A stretch of DNA of 64,000 bases, from positions 1,488,001 through 1,552,000 of the forward strand of contig JARKIF010000013.1 of assembly GCA_029378245.1 (NCBI GenBank). Direction: 5' to 3'. Shown piece by piece: positions 35,707-48,353 of this stretch. The stretch is from Roridomyces roridus. Its lineage: Eukaryota > Basidiomycota > Agaricomycetes > Agaricales > Mycenaceae. The notes under the pieces are model-generated. The model had not been told where the DNA came from. It saw only the letters and a program-made list of their open reading frames with translations, and ran no database searches. Each line of letters begins with the position of its first letter. The stretch's first letter is position 1. Made by a program: the position numbers and the translations under genes.

Positions 35707-36605
35707 CCGACTCTGCAAGACTGATACTCGAAGCGGATCAACGATTGCCATTGTCGGGATGTTGATGGTGGATCGGACGCGACTATTGCCCGTCGCTTTC
35801 GCATGGGTTGTTGTATTTAGATCCCACTAAACCGAGGCGATCAAACCACCCGGAAACTCATGAACCTGGCGAGGGCGGTGTGTCCAACGACCATTGCATG
35901 CATGATGCCGAAGCTGGCCCATGAATGTGATTGGTGCATTGGAAATTGGAGTCAAATTTGACACCCGTTCTGAATTGCGATTCAATTATGTACATGAATT
36001 TCAAACGCTCCAGTTTTACACCTGGCTAGGAGGAGTTTCGGCGACTGGAGCCAGTTTCACTGATCGATTCACGCGCCCTGTGGCGCATCAACACCCGCCT
36101 GTAAGGTTCGTGCTTTGAATTGGATTTAGCACGTTGGACCCGTTGGTGCGCGGGAGCTGAGACGAGAGCATTAGTTCAGATTAGCTCCTGGTCTAGACTC
36201 CCGGATGGAATGGGAAGGTGTCCTTACAAAGTTACCAGGACGACCGCGAGGTGAAGCCGCCCTGTCTTGAAAGCAAACACTGTTCATTGATCAATATTAA
36301 TTCCCTCCTCGCTCAGTAATTACTTGAGGTATGCGCCCATGATCGAGGTTCATTTTCCGGGATCGAAACACTCAACCGTGAAGGCTTTTGCAGAAAAAAA
36401 AATATGCATGACGGGAGGACTCAGTCAGAATTGTGGCTCTCGGGCAAGTGGGTCAATCAGTGGTGGAGGGTATCATCGATTGCCTGAATGCCGGCGACGG
36501 CCTTACCCATATGAATTATACAGTTCTGTCCGGCTTCTCAACCGGATACCCTGGCATCATCTACACTCCGCTGAATCACAAAGTTTCACTGGAAACAAAC
36601 TAAAT
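35707..36605. other. Intergenic region
   Basis: No gene was recognised. One inverted copy of the MITE core (TGTCGGGAT, 35752-35760) lies just outside the element. Confidence 0.45.
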
Positions 36606-39234
36606 TTACTTTGTCGGTGTATCAAATGAGGAAACTTCATATCTGGGCAGGGTGAAACCAGAAAGCGTCGATGGTTCCACGCTGGCCTTTTCTTGAACAG
36701 CCCGCACCGCGTCGTAATGATGCCTCTCCCACGCGCGACCAGATCCATGCGCGCTAAAAGACGCCTCCCATCTAAACTGCCCCGGGATTCCATCCGTGGC
36801 AATCCTATCGGGATCGGTGGACCAGAATACAGTGGGCTGTGAGATGCGACCTTGGTTGTCCACCGGAAGATTCTCCACGAATATGTAGATTTCATGAGGT
36901 AATTTGTCGAGATCGATTTCATCCGAGTTGAGGTCGGCTGGAGCAAGCTCACAATCGAGGTTGACGAAGAAAAGCTCCGCTGGGGATGGATGTCAGGAAA
37001 AATCCCACTGGGTCAAAGAAAGTACCTATTAGCATGTCTTGATACCCCCACCCCTTCTCAAATACATCTGAATGGCTGAGCACCGAATGAGCTTGAGCCA
37101 GCCAACCGGCGCGGCGAGTCTCTCGTTCCAAGACAGAAGTGTAGACGCTGCTATAGATCGAGAGGAAATATCCGGGCTCCGTGGAGTCTGATTTCAGAGC
37201 GACAGTAAATCTGGATTCAACACCGGACGATTTCAGTGAGTGGGGAGCGAATAAAAAAGCAGCATACCGCGTGATCCCTTCGTTTAATTCCTCTGCTGAG
37301 GCGCCAGCAAACGTCGCCCAGTCCTCGACGATGATTTCCGGATCAAATATGGGTATTTCAGCAATAGTAGCGACGACCTCACGCTCGTCTTGTCGTCGCA
37401 GATATATGGAGCCGAGTTTGAACCCTCGCGGGAATTCGTCTTTGAACGAGAGGGAACGGTAACGTGAGAGGATTCCCATTGTTTCACAAAATGCGAATAC
37501 CGGCGTCGTTGAGGAGAGCAGGTGCTCAGCACCTTTTATTTTTTGCCAACCTGGGCCCACGTTGGCTAGACACCCGCAGGAGCTGAACCAAGTGTGCACA
37601 GGGCCCCCAAACTGCTTCTCCTGATGTTCTTTATTCAGGGCGGCTTTCATTGCATTTTGAGTTGAATGCCATACCGTACATGCATCTGCATCACCGGTGT
37701 CGGTGGGGTAAGGCAGATGCGAAATAACGAGGGAACCATTAGATCGTGAAATTAGGGCTAGATCGGCGACGGTCTCCCGATAGTCCGTGTCGGCCACTGC
37801 AAGGGTCGCAGAAATATGGGAAAAGACGGACTTGTGCGGGTCAATATGATGTCGAAAGGATCAAGGATGGGCGCATACCGTGAAGTGAAGGATCTAGGTG
37901 CACGTGAGCCTTGGAATACTGTACAAGAATAACAAACCAATTCAAGTTCGAAATTCACATTCCTCGCCGGCGACGTGAGGGAAGATGCGTACATGTCGAT
38001 GGGAACGAGCTCTGATAGGTGAGATGAATCTCCGAATTAGTAAGATTCAAGAGGGTCGATCACCATCGTGGAAGATGAGGGCCTGAAGACGAGGGGATTT
38101 GCACATGCCATAGATCTGGGCGATGCCTTGCATTCTGGACACGAATCAGGACATGATTACTCGTGCAATGAAACCTTCCCACCGAAAATGTGCGGAAAAC
38201 ATCTCTAGGTCGCGTCTCCACATCTGGAACGATAGGATGAAAAGGCGTCCCGGAGCAAAGGGAGCAAAGCTCCCACCTGAGAAGCGTGCTCCCCGTGGTA
38301 CACCCGTGCCGTGAATCCCTTCGCGGCCCCAACTTTGGTCGCATACATCCGGACCTTCACAACGGGCTCCGTCGATTTGCCAAGTGTCACAATGCTGGTG
38401 TGCGCCGACGCAAAGTCCAGATAAAGTTCGCTAGGTTTGAACGAGAGGATCTGGAGATATTTAGTTTCGAGTTGTCTCTTGGAACCACTCGGACTGACAT
38501 CTTCCTCGATGTCTTCGAGATGCGAAACGGACTCTTTTTCTGCAAGTCTGGCCTGAATCTCTTGGACGCGCCTATCCGTCGAAACGAGCTGAAAACGAGA
38601 CCCCACCGCGGCTACCAGCTGATCATCTTCAAAAGGAGAAACGCAGAGACAAACCTCCGCTCACCGTCAAGTCCGATCTCAAATCGGAGAGGCGGCGAAT
38701 AAAATCGTCCACGACGTCGCGCGTGCTCTTTGCCTTGAGATATTTCTTGAACCAGAGCTTCGATTTGCGTTTTGGGAGCTCTATTTGCACTTTCTCCAGA
38801 TAGCTATAAGGCAATGGAGTACACATTCCGGTGGCTTGAAGACGGGATGATTTACCTTATAAACTCATTGCAAAGAGCCAAAAGCCGGAAATCCGGGGTA
38901 TCCGAGTACGCTTGAAGCTCCTCCGACAGTAATTTGGCTATGTTAACAGCCGATTCTGCGAGATATTTGAGATCCGTGTCGTTTTTGCCGACTTTCTGCC
39001 AGATTAGGTGTCTTGACTTTGCATTATGAGAGAAGCGAGAGGATTGCACACCTCGACGACATCTAGGACCGCAGAGACGGCCTCAAAGATCGCGGGGAGA
39101 CACGGGACGGGAATGCAGCTGCTTGCAGATTTGAATGCCGCCACCAGAAGTTGTAGATTTGAAAGCCAGTCGTTACAAGATGACCGGTCCTTGAGTCTTT
39201 CATTGGAATGCTTCAGTGGCATACGCCGAAGCAA
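36606..39234 (-). CDS. MLKL-N-terminal-like helical-bundle protein with kinase-like remnant and unknown C-terminal domain
   Basis: Spliced pieces on the minus strand give a protein of at least 600 residues. The N-terminus (start near 39234 or 39222) is an alpha-helical bundle: SSCIPVPCLPAIFEAVSAVL, then KVGKNDTDLKYLAESAVNIA, LLALCNEFI, WFKKYLKAKSTRDVVDDFIR. This spacing is that of the MLKL_NTD-type adaptor domain common in Agaricomycete proteins. Next comes a degenerate kinase-like segment (KVRMYATKVGAAKGFTARVY, IAQIYGMCKSPRLQALIFHD, ELVPIDMY). A C-terminal region follows with WFSSCGCLANVGPGWQ, SDVFEKGWGYQDMLI and PGQFRWEASFSAHGSGRAWE. No catalytic HRD or DFG is seen. Related helical domains elsewhere mediate membrane attack or signalling in cell death, but whether this one does is unknown. 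A fragment of the same family lies at 27189. Confidence 0.62.
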
Positions 39235-41378
39235 CGTCGAAGAGGTGGTAAGTACGGGATGAGGACTTAGAAGGCGGTGCGTGTGTCACTGTGACAGCAT
39301 CGCCATCACCAAAGGCCGCCTCTCTCAGCTCTTCTCCTCATCATCTTGTCATCATCTCGGGTCATTTCTCTCTTGTGGTGCCTGTCTCTGAGTCTGGGAG
39401 GTCGATGCTAGGGTAGGCTAGCTAGGGTGGCAGCCCACCTGGACAACTTCTGACAGCAACCACATCTCGGAGTCGGTTCAGGTCTCGCCAGGCACTCACT
39501 ACTCAGAACGACGGATTGACAAGATGTCGTCTTAATTAGTGCTTTCAACGATACGACTCTGTGCGCTGTACGGGCCCGATGAACGGACGCCACCGTATAT
39601 ATCATCGTGCTGGCTATTGGAGCGGATCTGCTGGCCGTCTCGTGTTTGCGTTCTTTCTCCGTCGTCATCAACTGTATGCTCCAGTGGCTCACAATCGGGA
39701 AGGGCAGTGTTACAGAACCACACGTCGTCGGATGCCCCATCGCTGTTTCCCAGCATTTGGGAGCTGTTTGACTCCTTTGGGTCTTTGCTTCCGACTCTCG
39801 TTCATGCAGCCATATGTGTAAGTTGCTCGAATGGGTGCATACATTCTTGAAGCGGGTTTTGGATCAAGCCGTTCCTTGGGAAGCCCTCCATCTTTGTTGT
39901 ACTGAGCTATAAATCACTCATAACTCGGCGGAGGGATTGGAGAACTTTGATGTGGAACAACCTGCCAATAGTGTATGTACTCTGGAGTGATTCGATCTGA
40001 ACGGCTCACGGGATTACTTCACTGTTGTCAGATTCAGGCGCCGTAAAATCCGCTGGTCTCGTTTTGATTTCAACAATGGGGTACTAACTGCGATGATGCA
40101 GAGCAATGGCGCTCATGAATTTAACCTGCCTGTTTTTACACCGTCTAAGACAAGTTTACGACCGACCATGCACATACAATGTCGACCAAGATTCACTGCA
40201 GCTATCCAGTATCGGCCATGCCAGTATAAGCTGGTGGCGCATATGCTATTATATTCTCTGGTGTTTCTGCGCCTGAGTTCAACCTCCGGCAGCCCACTCC
40301 ATCCACTGCGTTTCGAGCTTCAAGTCTATGACTGGTATCCGTATCGAGTTGGATGAGCGTGCCGACTAGGGATTTGATTGACTGGGTTCATGTGCGAGAC
40401 TCCGCCGAAGTCAACCGCAGATTTGAATCATTCATTTCCTGGACTCAGGGCTTGCTCAGGGTCCCGCATAATGTCCACACGGTCACGTCCGTCGCGTGCA
40501 AGTTGGCAGATGCATTAACGAAGTTACTGAATCCCTTCTGAGCGACCAGAACCGAGAGGTTACTGCGGAAATTTGTGTGCGTGTTCTTTAGAGAGACGGG
40601 AACAGAACGCCGCCCTCATGGCGTGAACTCGCGTGAGCTTACCGCAATTCAATTGAACGGGTAGCTTAAAATCTGGTCATTGATCACTCCGCTGATGGCC
40701 GCTCCTGCCCTGAGCTGATTAACAATCAACTGCGGTACCGAGCCCGGCGCAGTTTGGACGACCGCTTGGCGCACCCTATTGTTTCTGTGCCACGGCGAAT
40801 TTCTCCCGCAAGGCAACAAGCATATGCAGCCTCGTGTCAAGAGCCAAGCAGTTGCTTGGAAGTTTCATGTCGGCGTCCCAGACAGCAGACGTAAGTAATT
40901 TCTATGATTTCAGTTCTCAGGGGTGTCGGTCCCGAAGATTGCAACATCGCCGATCAGTCAAAAATTCTCAAAATAAGTTCAAGGCTATCTACTTTGAACT
41001 TGAAGTTTGAAGCTATGTATGAACTTTGCATCCTCTAGGCTCTTCAAAATTGAATTGAACGAAGATAATGTGCCTGTGGCTGACTCGGATTATTCCATGG
41101 ATATAAATCAAAGAGGTCAAGCGGGCGTTCTGTCATGAGTTTGAAGTGAACTGCCTCGACGTACGTCGGGGTCAGGTTGGCCGTGTGAGAGGTAGATAGC
41201 AAGGCACATTTACGCGAATATATTCATTGTTTGTAGAGTTCAAACAACCACAGGGGACCCCGGGTTTTGACTGGCTCTCGTAAGAGGCGGAGTTTCCAAG
41301 CCGCCGTAACCACAGCAGGGCAGATAAAAGCTGGGCGCCCCAGACAGAAATTTATTACCAACGTCCCACTACCTCCCC
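39235..41378. other. Gene-poor region upstream of DyP B
   Basis: Short open frames on both strands (for example 39539-39850 plus, 40353-40541 plus) have no recognisable domain. The right end holds the DyP B promoter, with GATAAAA at 41323-41329 about 50 bp before the start codon. Confidence 0.45.
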
Positions 41379-43141
41379 ATGAAGCTCACTTCCTCCTTTG
41401 CCAGTCTCATCGTTTGCGCCGTGACGCTAGCCTCTGCTCATGACGCGCATTTGGAGGCCCGGAGGACGTCGTCGCTCCTCATCAGTCCCCCTGGGCTGCC
41501 CAAGCTACCCACAGCAAGCGCCGCCACAGCCGCCGCCGCCACTGTCGGGTTGAACCTGACCGACATCCAGGGTGATATCGTGTAAGTTCCCTTCACTCTG
41601 CCTTACTGCCAAGTCCTGAATCTCAAAAAGAACGGGCATGACGAAGAATCGAGAGACGTTCCTCTTCTTCGGCATCGCGGATGCGCCATCATTCAAATCC
41701 AAACTCCGCTCTGGCGTTCTGCCCCTGATCACCACAGCGATGCAAATGACCAAAAACTCGACGCAGCCCACCACCCTCGTCAATGTAGCGTTCTCGCACA
41801 CTGGGCTCGGTGCGCTCAACGTTAGCGATACGCTCGGCGACGGCGCGTTTACCGGCGGGCAGTTGGCTGATGCCGGCAACCTCGGCGACCCCGGCACTTC
41901 CCACTGGGTTTCTCAGTTCGTTGGAACCAACATCCACGGCGTTTTCTTGCTGGCATCGGACACGGATGCTAATGTGGCGAGCACGGTGACTGCAGTAACG
42001 ACCGCGCTGGGGGATAGTATCACGCAGATATATACTCTGCAGGCGGCGGCGCGGCCGGGTGCCGAGCAGGGGCACGAGCGTGAGTCGCATGCTATTTGGT
42101 TGAATACTGATATTGATGCAACCAACAGACTTTGGTTTCCTCGACGGCATTTCAAACCCTGCGATCCAAGGTTTCGACGATTCGCCGCTCCCAGGTCAAG
42201 CCTCGGTCCCCCCGGGCGAGATTATCGTCGGCGAGACGGGCGATCCGTTCATCTCCCAGCGCCCCCCGTGGGCTATCGGTGGCTCATTTTTGGCATTCCG
42301 CCAGCTGGAACAGCTCGTGCCCGAGTTCAACAAGTTCTTGACAGACAACCCGATTCGTGCACCAGGGTTTACGGACCAGCAGGGCTCGGATTTGCTCGGT
42401 GCGCGGATGGTCGGTCGATGGAAGAGCGTGAGTTTATCAAGGTTCGATTTGAGCTCCGAGTTCAATTATTTTCTTTTTAGGGCGCCCCGGTATTCTTGAG
42501 TCCTCTTGCCGACGACCCGGCACTCGGCGCGGACCCGACGCGGAACAACAACTTTACCTACGCGCTGAACGGATCAAGTACCTCGAGCAGCACGGATCAG
42601 AGCCGGTGCCCCTTCTCGGCTCACATCCGCAAGACACGTCCTCGTGCTGATCTTGGACTGCCGGAGAACACTGGCCGTCATATCTTGCGCGGTGGGATTC
42701 CGTACGGCCCTGAAGGTACGTCCATTCGAGTTTGCATGGTTGAACTTTGGATGATAACTTGTGGAACAGTTTCCGACAGCGAAGCGGCCTCCAACACGAC
42801 CTCCACAGAGCGTGGTCTTGCATTCGTGTCCTACCAATCGAGCATCGGAAACGGATTCCAGTTCCTGCAGAGATTCTGGGCCGATAATACCGGGTGAGTT
42901 ACCAACCTGGCTCACACGTGGAATGTCAGCTAACATCCATCTCCATAGATTCGTCGAGCAGAATACTGGCTTTGATCCCATCATCGGCGCCAACAAGGGA
43001 GCGAATCGTACCGTAGGCGGTCTCGACCCGACGGATCCTTCGCGTACCATCACACTCATCACTGATTTCGTGGTATCCCGGGGCGGAGAGTACTTCTTCT
43101 CCCCGTCGCTCTCTGCGCTCGCCAATACGTTCACTGTTTGA
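41379..43141 (+). CDS. DyP: Dye-decolorizing peroxidase, secreted (DyP B)
   Basis: The signal peptide is MKLTSSFASLIVCAVTLASA. Family motifs run in order: TDIQGDIV, FKSKLRSGVLPLIT, GFLDGISNPAIQGFDD (GXXDG with catalytic Asp), LLGARMVGRW, CPFSAHIRKTRPRADLG (heme-ligand His), RHILRGGIPYGPE (distal Arg), and the end FVVSRGGEYFFSPSLSALA. It appears intact. It is more diverged than A and C are from each other. The early intron present in A and C (between LLI and PPG) is absent here (LLISPPGLPKLPT is continuous in exon 1), and the region before the heme His lacks the intron that A and C have there. It has a Ser/Thr-rich insert, NGSSTSSSTDQSR, before CPFSAH. It is the only DyP lying inside the palindrome core. 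Confidence 0.9.
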
Positions 43142-44089
43142 AGAACGTAGTTGCTCGGACTTTCTTTTGAGGTTTCAAGGGAATGAATATCGGACATTTT
43201 ACATAGATAGATACTGAAAATAGAACAATTGTAATGCATGCAATATTTCTATGGCTATGCGCTCCATCCCGCTCATCTGTCGGACTGTTCGAATCTTCAA
43301 ATTGCTCAGCTATATGTATACTCGCGGTTGTGCCTAACGACTTGACCTGCTGTGCTTGATACAACTTTTACTCCGGCTGTGGGACGCTCGTGGCTCACTT
43401 TTTAATGCATTTCAGTCGAATTCAGATTCACAGTTCTATTCTTTGGTGGCAGGTTCTTATTTCAGACTTCAACACTTGTATCAGGATTCAAATTTCAACC
43501 ACTAGTATGATGTATCACGCAGGCGTGACGCACACGCTTCCGTTCTCCGTGTCCATTCTTCTGGTTCAATATTTGTCCTTTGTTCCGATCTCTCCAGGAG
43601 GATGTCGGTGTTCCGAACGCTCACAGTGAAACGAGGGTTGACTGATACTCGTGCGGTCTGGTGGAGGCGTATATTTAAATTTTCAGTGGTTCTCACAACC
43701 CGACGTGATCGCTGAAATACGAGCCGAGCCTGCGAATATTTTGGTGACAGCTTGACATTTGATCGCCGATCATCAAATTCACACGGTTTGAATCTACGAT
43801 CGCCCAGATAACTTATGTAAGCCAGGTTCACTGTCCAGCTTCCGGATTTCCGCCCAGACATGATGACCGAGATGTACACAGGGTAGGTCGTACCCCGCGC
43901 GGGACCTAGGGCCTTATCTTAATCTTAATCTTAATCTAGGTCACAAAAATGGTGGCAGTCGATGTTTGTTCACAATTAGCGAACGCAGGATCAACACCAG
44001 AAATCGCAATTCATTATCCCTACATACTAAGTAATCTAGATCCCATAAAACCCTTGCAATGTTCACAAAACGACCATGGCTCGACGAGC
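43142..44089. other. Intergenic region
   Basis: Likely the 3' UTR of DyP B, then non-coding DNA. A short (TTAATC)n microsatellite lies at about 43916-43936. Confidence 0.5.
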
Positions 44090-45377
44090 CTAGTCTTTCC
44101 TCCCACTCTTCCCCCGGGCCGAGAACATCGACATCTTGGGCAGAGTCGGGAGATTCAAATTCAAATTCCGCAACACGTTCTTCCTGAGTCGTCCAATGGT
44201 TTCGTCGAAATACAGACTCGGAGGTTTGCGGGGATCTGCATCAAAATCATTAGGAACAACGAAGAAGGAGGTCCAGCCGTGGTTCACCTGACTGCTCGGG
44301 CTCCGGCACATCGTACGCATTCTCAATCACACAATGTTGTTGGCGCAAACGGCAGACCGACGCGATCCTATTCGTACGTCAGCCACAAGACAGAGAAGGC
44401 AAAAAGTAAAAGCACGCACTCTCTGATCTTGTCCTCCTCCTCAAAAAACTCGAGTGGGTTGTGAAGCATCTGAACGCGCGAGAGATCGTGGTGGAATGTG
44501 ACTGCCAGTGTGGGTGAAGCGGGGAGGGGTGGGATAGCCTCGGGGTGGTACAGAGAATCGGCGTTGCGGTATAGAGTCATGAAGACCGGCACCGGGCCTT
44601 GATACCCCCAGTCGAAATCTTCTTCAGTCAAGCCGACGCGTGGCAAAGCAAAATTCTCATCCTCCTCCTCCTCCTCCTCCTCCCACGGGTCGACGTCGGA
44701 CAGGGGCTCGGGAAGGTGCCGCTGCCGGATATCCTCCTCAACCTCCCGCTCGTTCTCCCGCCGACTCAGGTTCCTCCTCCACGAAGCGACATCCTCGCGC
44801 ATACACTCGTCGTGTCTCAGCTGCTCGGGTATATCGAGAAAGTGGGTGATTGGGTCTTCCACGTCGTTGCTTATAAGCGTGGGGCACCGGACGTGCGTGG
44901 CAATGAATGGCGAGAGGTAGCACTCGGGCCAGGGGATTCCAGGTGAGCGGACCGAGGCGCACTGGAGCGGCAGCCTCGGCTCGGAGTTGGGGTGTGACCA
45001 CCACGATGGAGGGTCCGTGTGGGCGTTGTACATAGGAATGTTCATCGAGGAGGTGATGCACAGCGCATCGACGGCGGGTGGGCGGCCGTGAACAAGGAAC
45101 TCGACGATGTGGAGCTGGTCGGGGAGGTTTGGATTGAACGGTTGATTGTACTGAACGAGCAAGTCAAAGTGAGTTTGTGAGTGACAGGTGTAGGACGCAC
45201 CCCGTCGGTGACGTAGACGACATAGTCTTTGTTCACCAGCTTTGCGCACATCTCTGCAATCATAGGGTCGTCGGGCAGGTAACTTAGTGACGCGACCGGG
45301 TCGAGGGTCATCACCGCCAACGCTCCACGGCGAGGGACGGTGTATGAGATGGGGACGGAGCGAGTGGTAGCGGGCAT
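44090..45377 (-). CDS. Unknown acidic protein
   Basis: Start MPATTRSVPISYTVPRRG (ATG 45377-45375). Exon 1 ends at YVVYVTDG. A GTGCGT..CAG intron joins it to YNQPFNPNLPDQLHIVEFLV. The long second exon includes PSWWSHPNSEPRLP, CPTLISNDVEDPITHFLDIP and a run of about ten Glu residues encoded by (TCC)n on the plus strand near 44657-44683, then MTLYRNADSLYHPE. A last exon, VNHGWTSFFVVPNDFDADPR, ends in a basic tail (RGKSGRKD) at TAG 44092-44090. The short exon between them is uncertain. No signal peptide and no family are recognised. The coherent long frames across splice sites argue for a real gene. Confidence 0.6.
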
Positions 45378-45613
45378 GAATGGTGGTGGCACGACTGCAT
45401 GTCTTTTTATACGTTCGGTGAGGACAAAGCTGGAGTTCAGACAAAGAAGTGGCCCATTGTTCGAGGAAGCGAGATCACTGATCGGGTTGATAAGGAACAG
45501 AAACTCAACCGCGGGACAAGTTCGGCGGTCACATGGTCACAGTTCAAACATATGGTTGAATTTCACAATCCTCAACAATAAGTACATGGTCCTCAAAAAC
45601 ATATTGATGCAAA

Positions 45614-48313
45614 TCACTGCTGGTCCACGGGCAAGGCATTGTACGCCGGGCACAAATCATCCCACGCCTTGTCGGGGTGGACTTGCTGACGGGTACCCTC
45701 GGGGGACGCGACCATAACAGATCCCAGGCCGGCCCAGAAGTGCCAGAAAATGTGACCTAGGTTGGGTGAGATTCGATTAGGTAGGCCAGTTTAGTTGCTC
45801 ACAGTGGAAGAACCAGGGACCGGGCTTCTCCGTCGTGAACCGAAGGATGGTCCCACCGTTGCCCTTGGCTGAGACCTAGACGCAATTTCAGTTAACGTTA
45901 CAGGGAAGAAAGGATGGGGTACGGACATCGCGCCTAATCGGGTTGACGGTGTTGATGATGTCCGACTCGTTCGATTTCACCACGAAGAACCTGTTTCCGT
46001 GCAAATGGAAGGCTGCGCGTTTGCGTCAGTCAAGTATCAGCGGAGGAAGAAAACTCGAGACGTACGATGCAATTCGTTGGTCGGGCTACCTCTCGTCAGC
46101 ACAAGGAAATCTCCCAAAAAGAACCAAAGACTCACTCGGGCAAGAAGTTGATTTCCACGGTCTTGAAATAAATGTAAGTTGGAATATTAAAAGTACAAAA
46201 TAGAAAAACTTTCTTTATTCTGCGGAAATATGAACGTGTTCTCGGTCTTGTTGAAATCGATGGGCTGGCTCGCTCCATCCAAGATTTTGACCAGAGTGGG
46301 AACCACCGGGGGCTGGTACTGCGTTCCGTTGAGGAGCCAGATAGTTTCGCCGACAGGCATGGAGGTCTGGAAGCTGAGGATGAAATCGGGCTCGGGGGCC
46401 TGCAAGGTCGAGCAAGTCAGAATCAGATGAGAGGAGCCGCGGCAACACCCACCGCCATAGCGATCAAGGGCGTCAACAAGTGCTCCTGCAACTCATTCGC
46501 AGCTGCACCCGTGGGGCCTCCTGTCATCGGGGCCGTAGGTTCCACGGCGGGGGCACCCACGTAGCGCAGGATGCCGCGACTGAGAAGCGGCTGTGGATCG
46601 CTTGATCAATATAAGGACAGAAATCCAGAGGAAGACGCACGTTGAACCCGAGGTTGAAAGCCAGGTTACCACCATCGGGGAAGGCGTCTTCATCCACTGT
46701 CAGCCCTCTTCAGACAGTCCCAGGCAAGGCAACTCACTGATCCAATAGTTGCCCACGGCTTGATTCGCGGTGACCTGGTGTCGCATGTGAGTCACTGAGA
46801 GAGAGGAAGGAAGAGAGAGACGAGACGCACGATGACGGAGTATCGTTGTCCGGGCATGATATCAATGAGATTGACTTCCATGGGTACGGTTTCAGTGCCG
46901 TCGGCTTCGATAATCTGGGTTCGGGGTCGGTACATTTATAGATTAGGAGAGAGAGGCACTCGAGCTCACGGTCATGGTATCTGCCACACCCATCAATTCA
47001 ATCTGCTCGGTGGATAGAGAAGAAAAAACGCACGGTTGTCGATGGAGAAGGCGATGTCCGAGCGGGCCGAAACTGCCATTGATTTAGTCCATCAAGACGA
47101 ACCAGGAGACGCAGAAAACTCACTGTTGATCACACGGAACCGGTAACGGGTCCCCGTCTTGACGGTTGTCACCGCGTACGGAACTTCGGGTCCGTTGACG
47201 AAGCGGCCCTTGCCGTTGACGAGACCGCTGTCTTGAACGCTTTTCTCGGGATCAGTATTGGTATGAGGAAGGGAAGGGGGGAAAAGCACGGAATGATCTG
47301 GGTCGCGTTGTAGGAAATCAAGCCCGAGACGGAGGTGTTGTGCCACCAGTCGCCCACGGTTATGATCTACATGATCGGGTTGAATATATATCTGGCTTGA
47401 AGAGAAGAAGGCCACGCACCGTGCTCTCGTTGTCCACATCATACAAATGCGCGAGTGGGTCCTCCGGGTCTATATTTCGTTCAGTCCATCTGGGAGATCA
47501 AGCGAAAGAGTCACAAACCATAGATGACGACCGCACCCCGGAGCCCGTCAGCGTACTGGAGACTGAGAGAACTGTGATACCAAGAGGTCCCAGTTTGGTC
47601 GCCGCTTCAAGAGAGTTAGCGCAGATTCAACTATGCCTGGTCGTCGACGTACAGCGGGAGCTCTATGATAGAAATGAGTTCATGATGAAGTGAACATAGC
47701 TAGCCCACTGACCGTATGTGTAAGACGTGCCGGGACCGAAGGGGCATTGGCTGCAAGTTGTGTAAGCCCCGAGCGGCGCGATACGGAGGATACATACGTG
47801 ACAAAAGGCGATCCCTCGTCGTAGATGGAGGAAGTTTCGGACAGGAGACCGTCAAAGTCCTGAGCTCAAATTCATCAACTGCAGCACGGAAAGCAAGGCG
47901 AAGCTAACGTACGATGGCAGTCGACAGGCGCATCGAACCATCCGTCTGCGTTGCAAGTCAGTTCAATTCAAGCAGCGGCAGTCAAGTCCACTCACGAGCT
48001 TATTGTTGAAGGTCACCTTGAACGTGTCGCCCTTGTTAGCGGTGAGGACTGGACCGGGGAAGCTGGGCATTGGAGTCAGCACCAACGTTGGCCTACAAGT
48101 CAACCTAGCGCTTACGTTCCATTAGCCAGGATGCCAACTACACAGGTCATCAGTCAGTCAAACGTTCTTTCAAGCCAGTCCAAACGCACTTCGAGTAAAG
48201 CCATCGGGAGCGACGGGGGCGTTGACGACGTCGAGGGTGTATTCCCTCACCGCCGCAGACGCAGAGCGCGCTTTGAGGATAGCCAAGAGCACCAGGGATG
48301 CAAGTAACTGCAT
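45614..48313 (-). CDS. Laccase-like multicopper oxidase with altered copper ligands
   Basis: The start ATG at 48313-48311 opens a signal peptide, [20 protein letters not shown]. Many short exons (roughly fifteen) read as a basidiomycete laccase: [113 protein letters not shown]. Laccases couple one-electron substrate oxidation at the T1 copper to O2 reduction at a T2/T3 trinuclear cluster. Here motif L1, normally HWHG, is DFDG (47848-47859), and L2, normally WYHSH, is WYHSS (47566-47583). L3 (HPFHLHG) and L4 (HCHIFWH) are intact, so the T1 site looks complete but three of eight trinuclear His are gone. No stop or frameshift is seen. The TATA box is at 48354-48360. Confidence 0.85.
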
Positions 48314-48353
48314 TTTGTCGGGTTGCTTGCCATTAGTTCGCCCCGGGTCTCTC

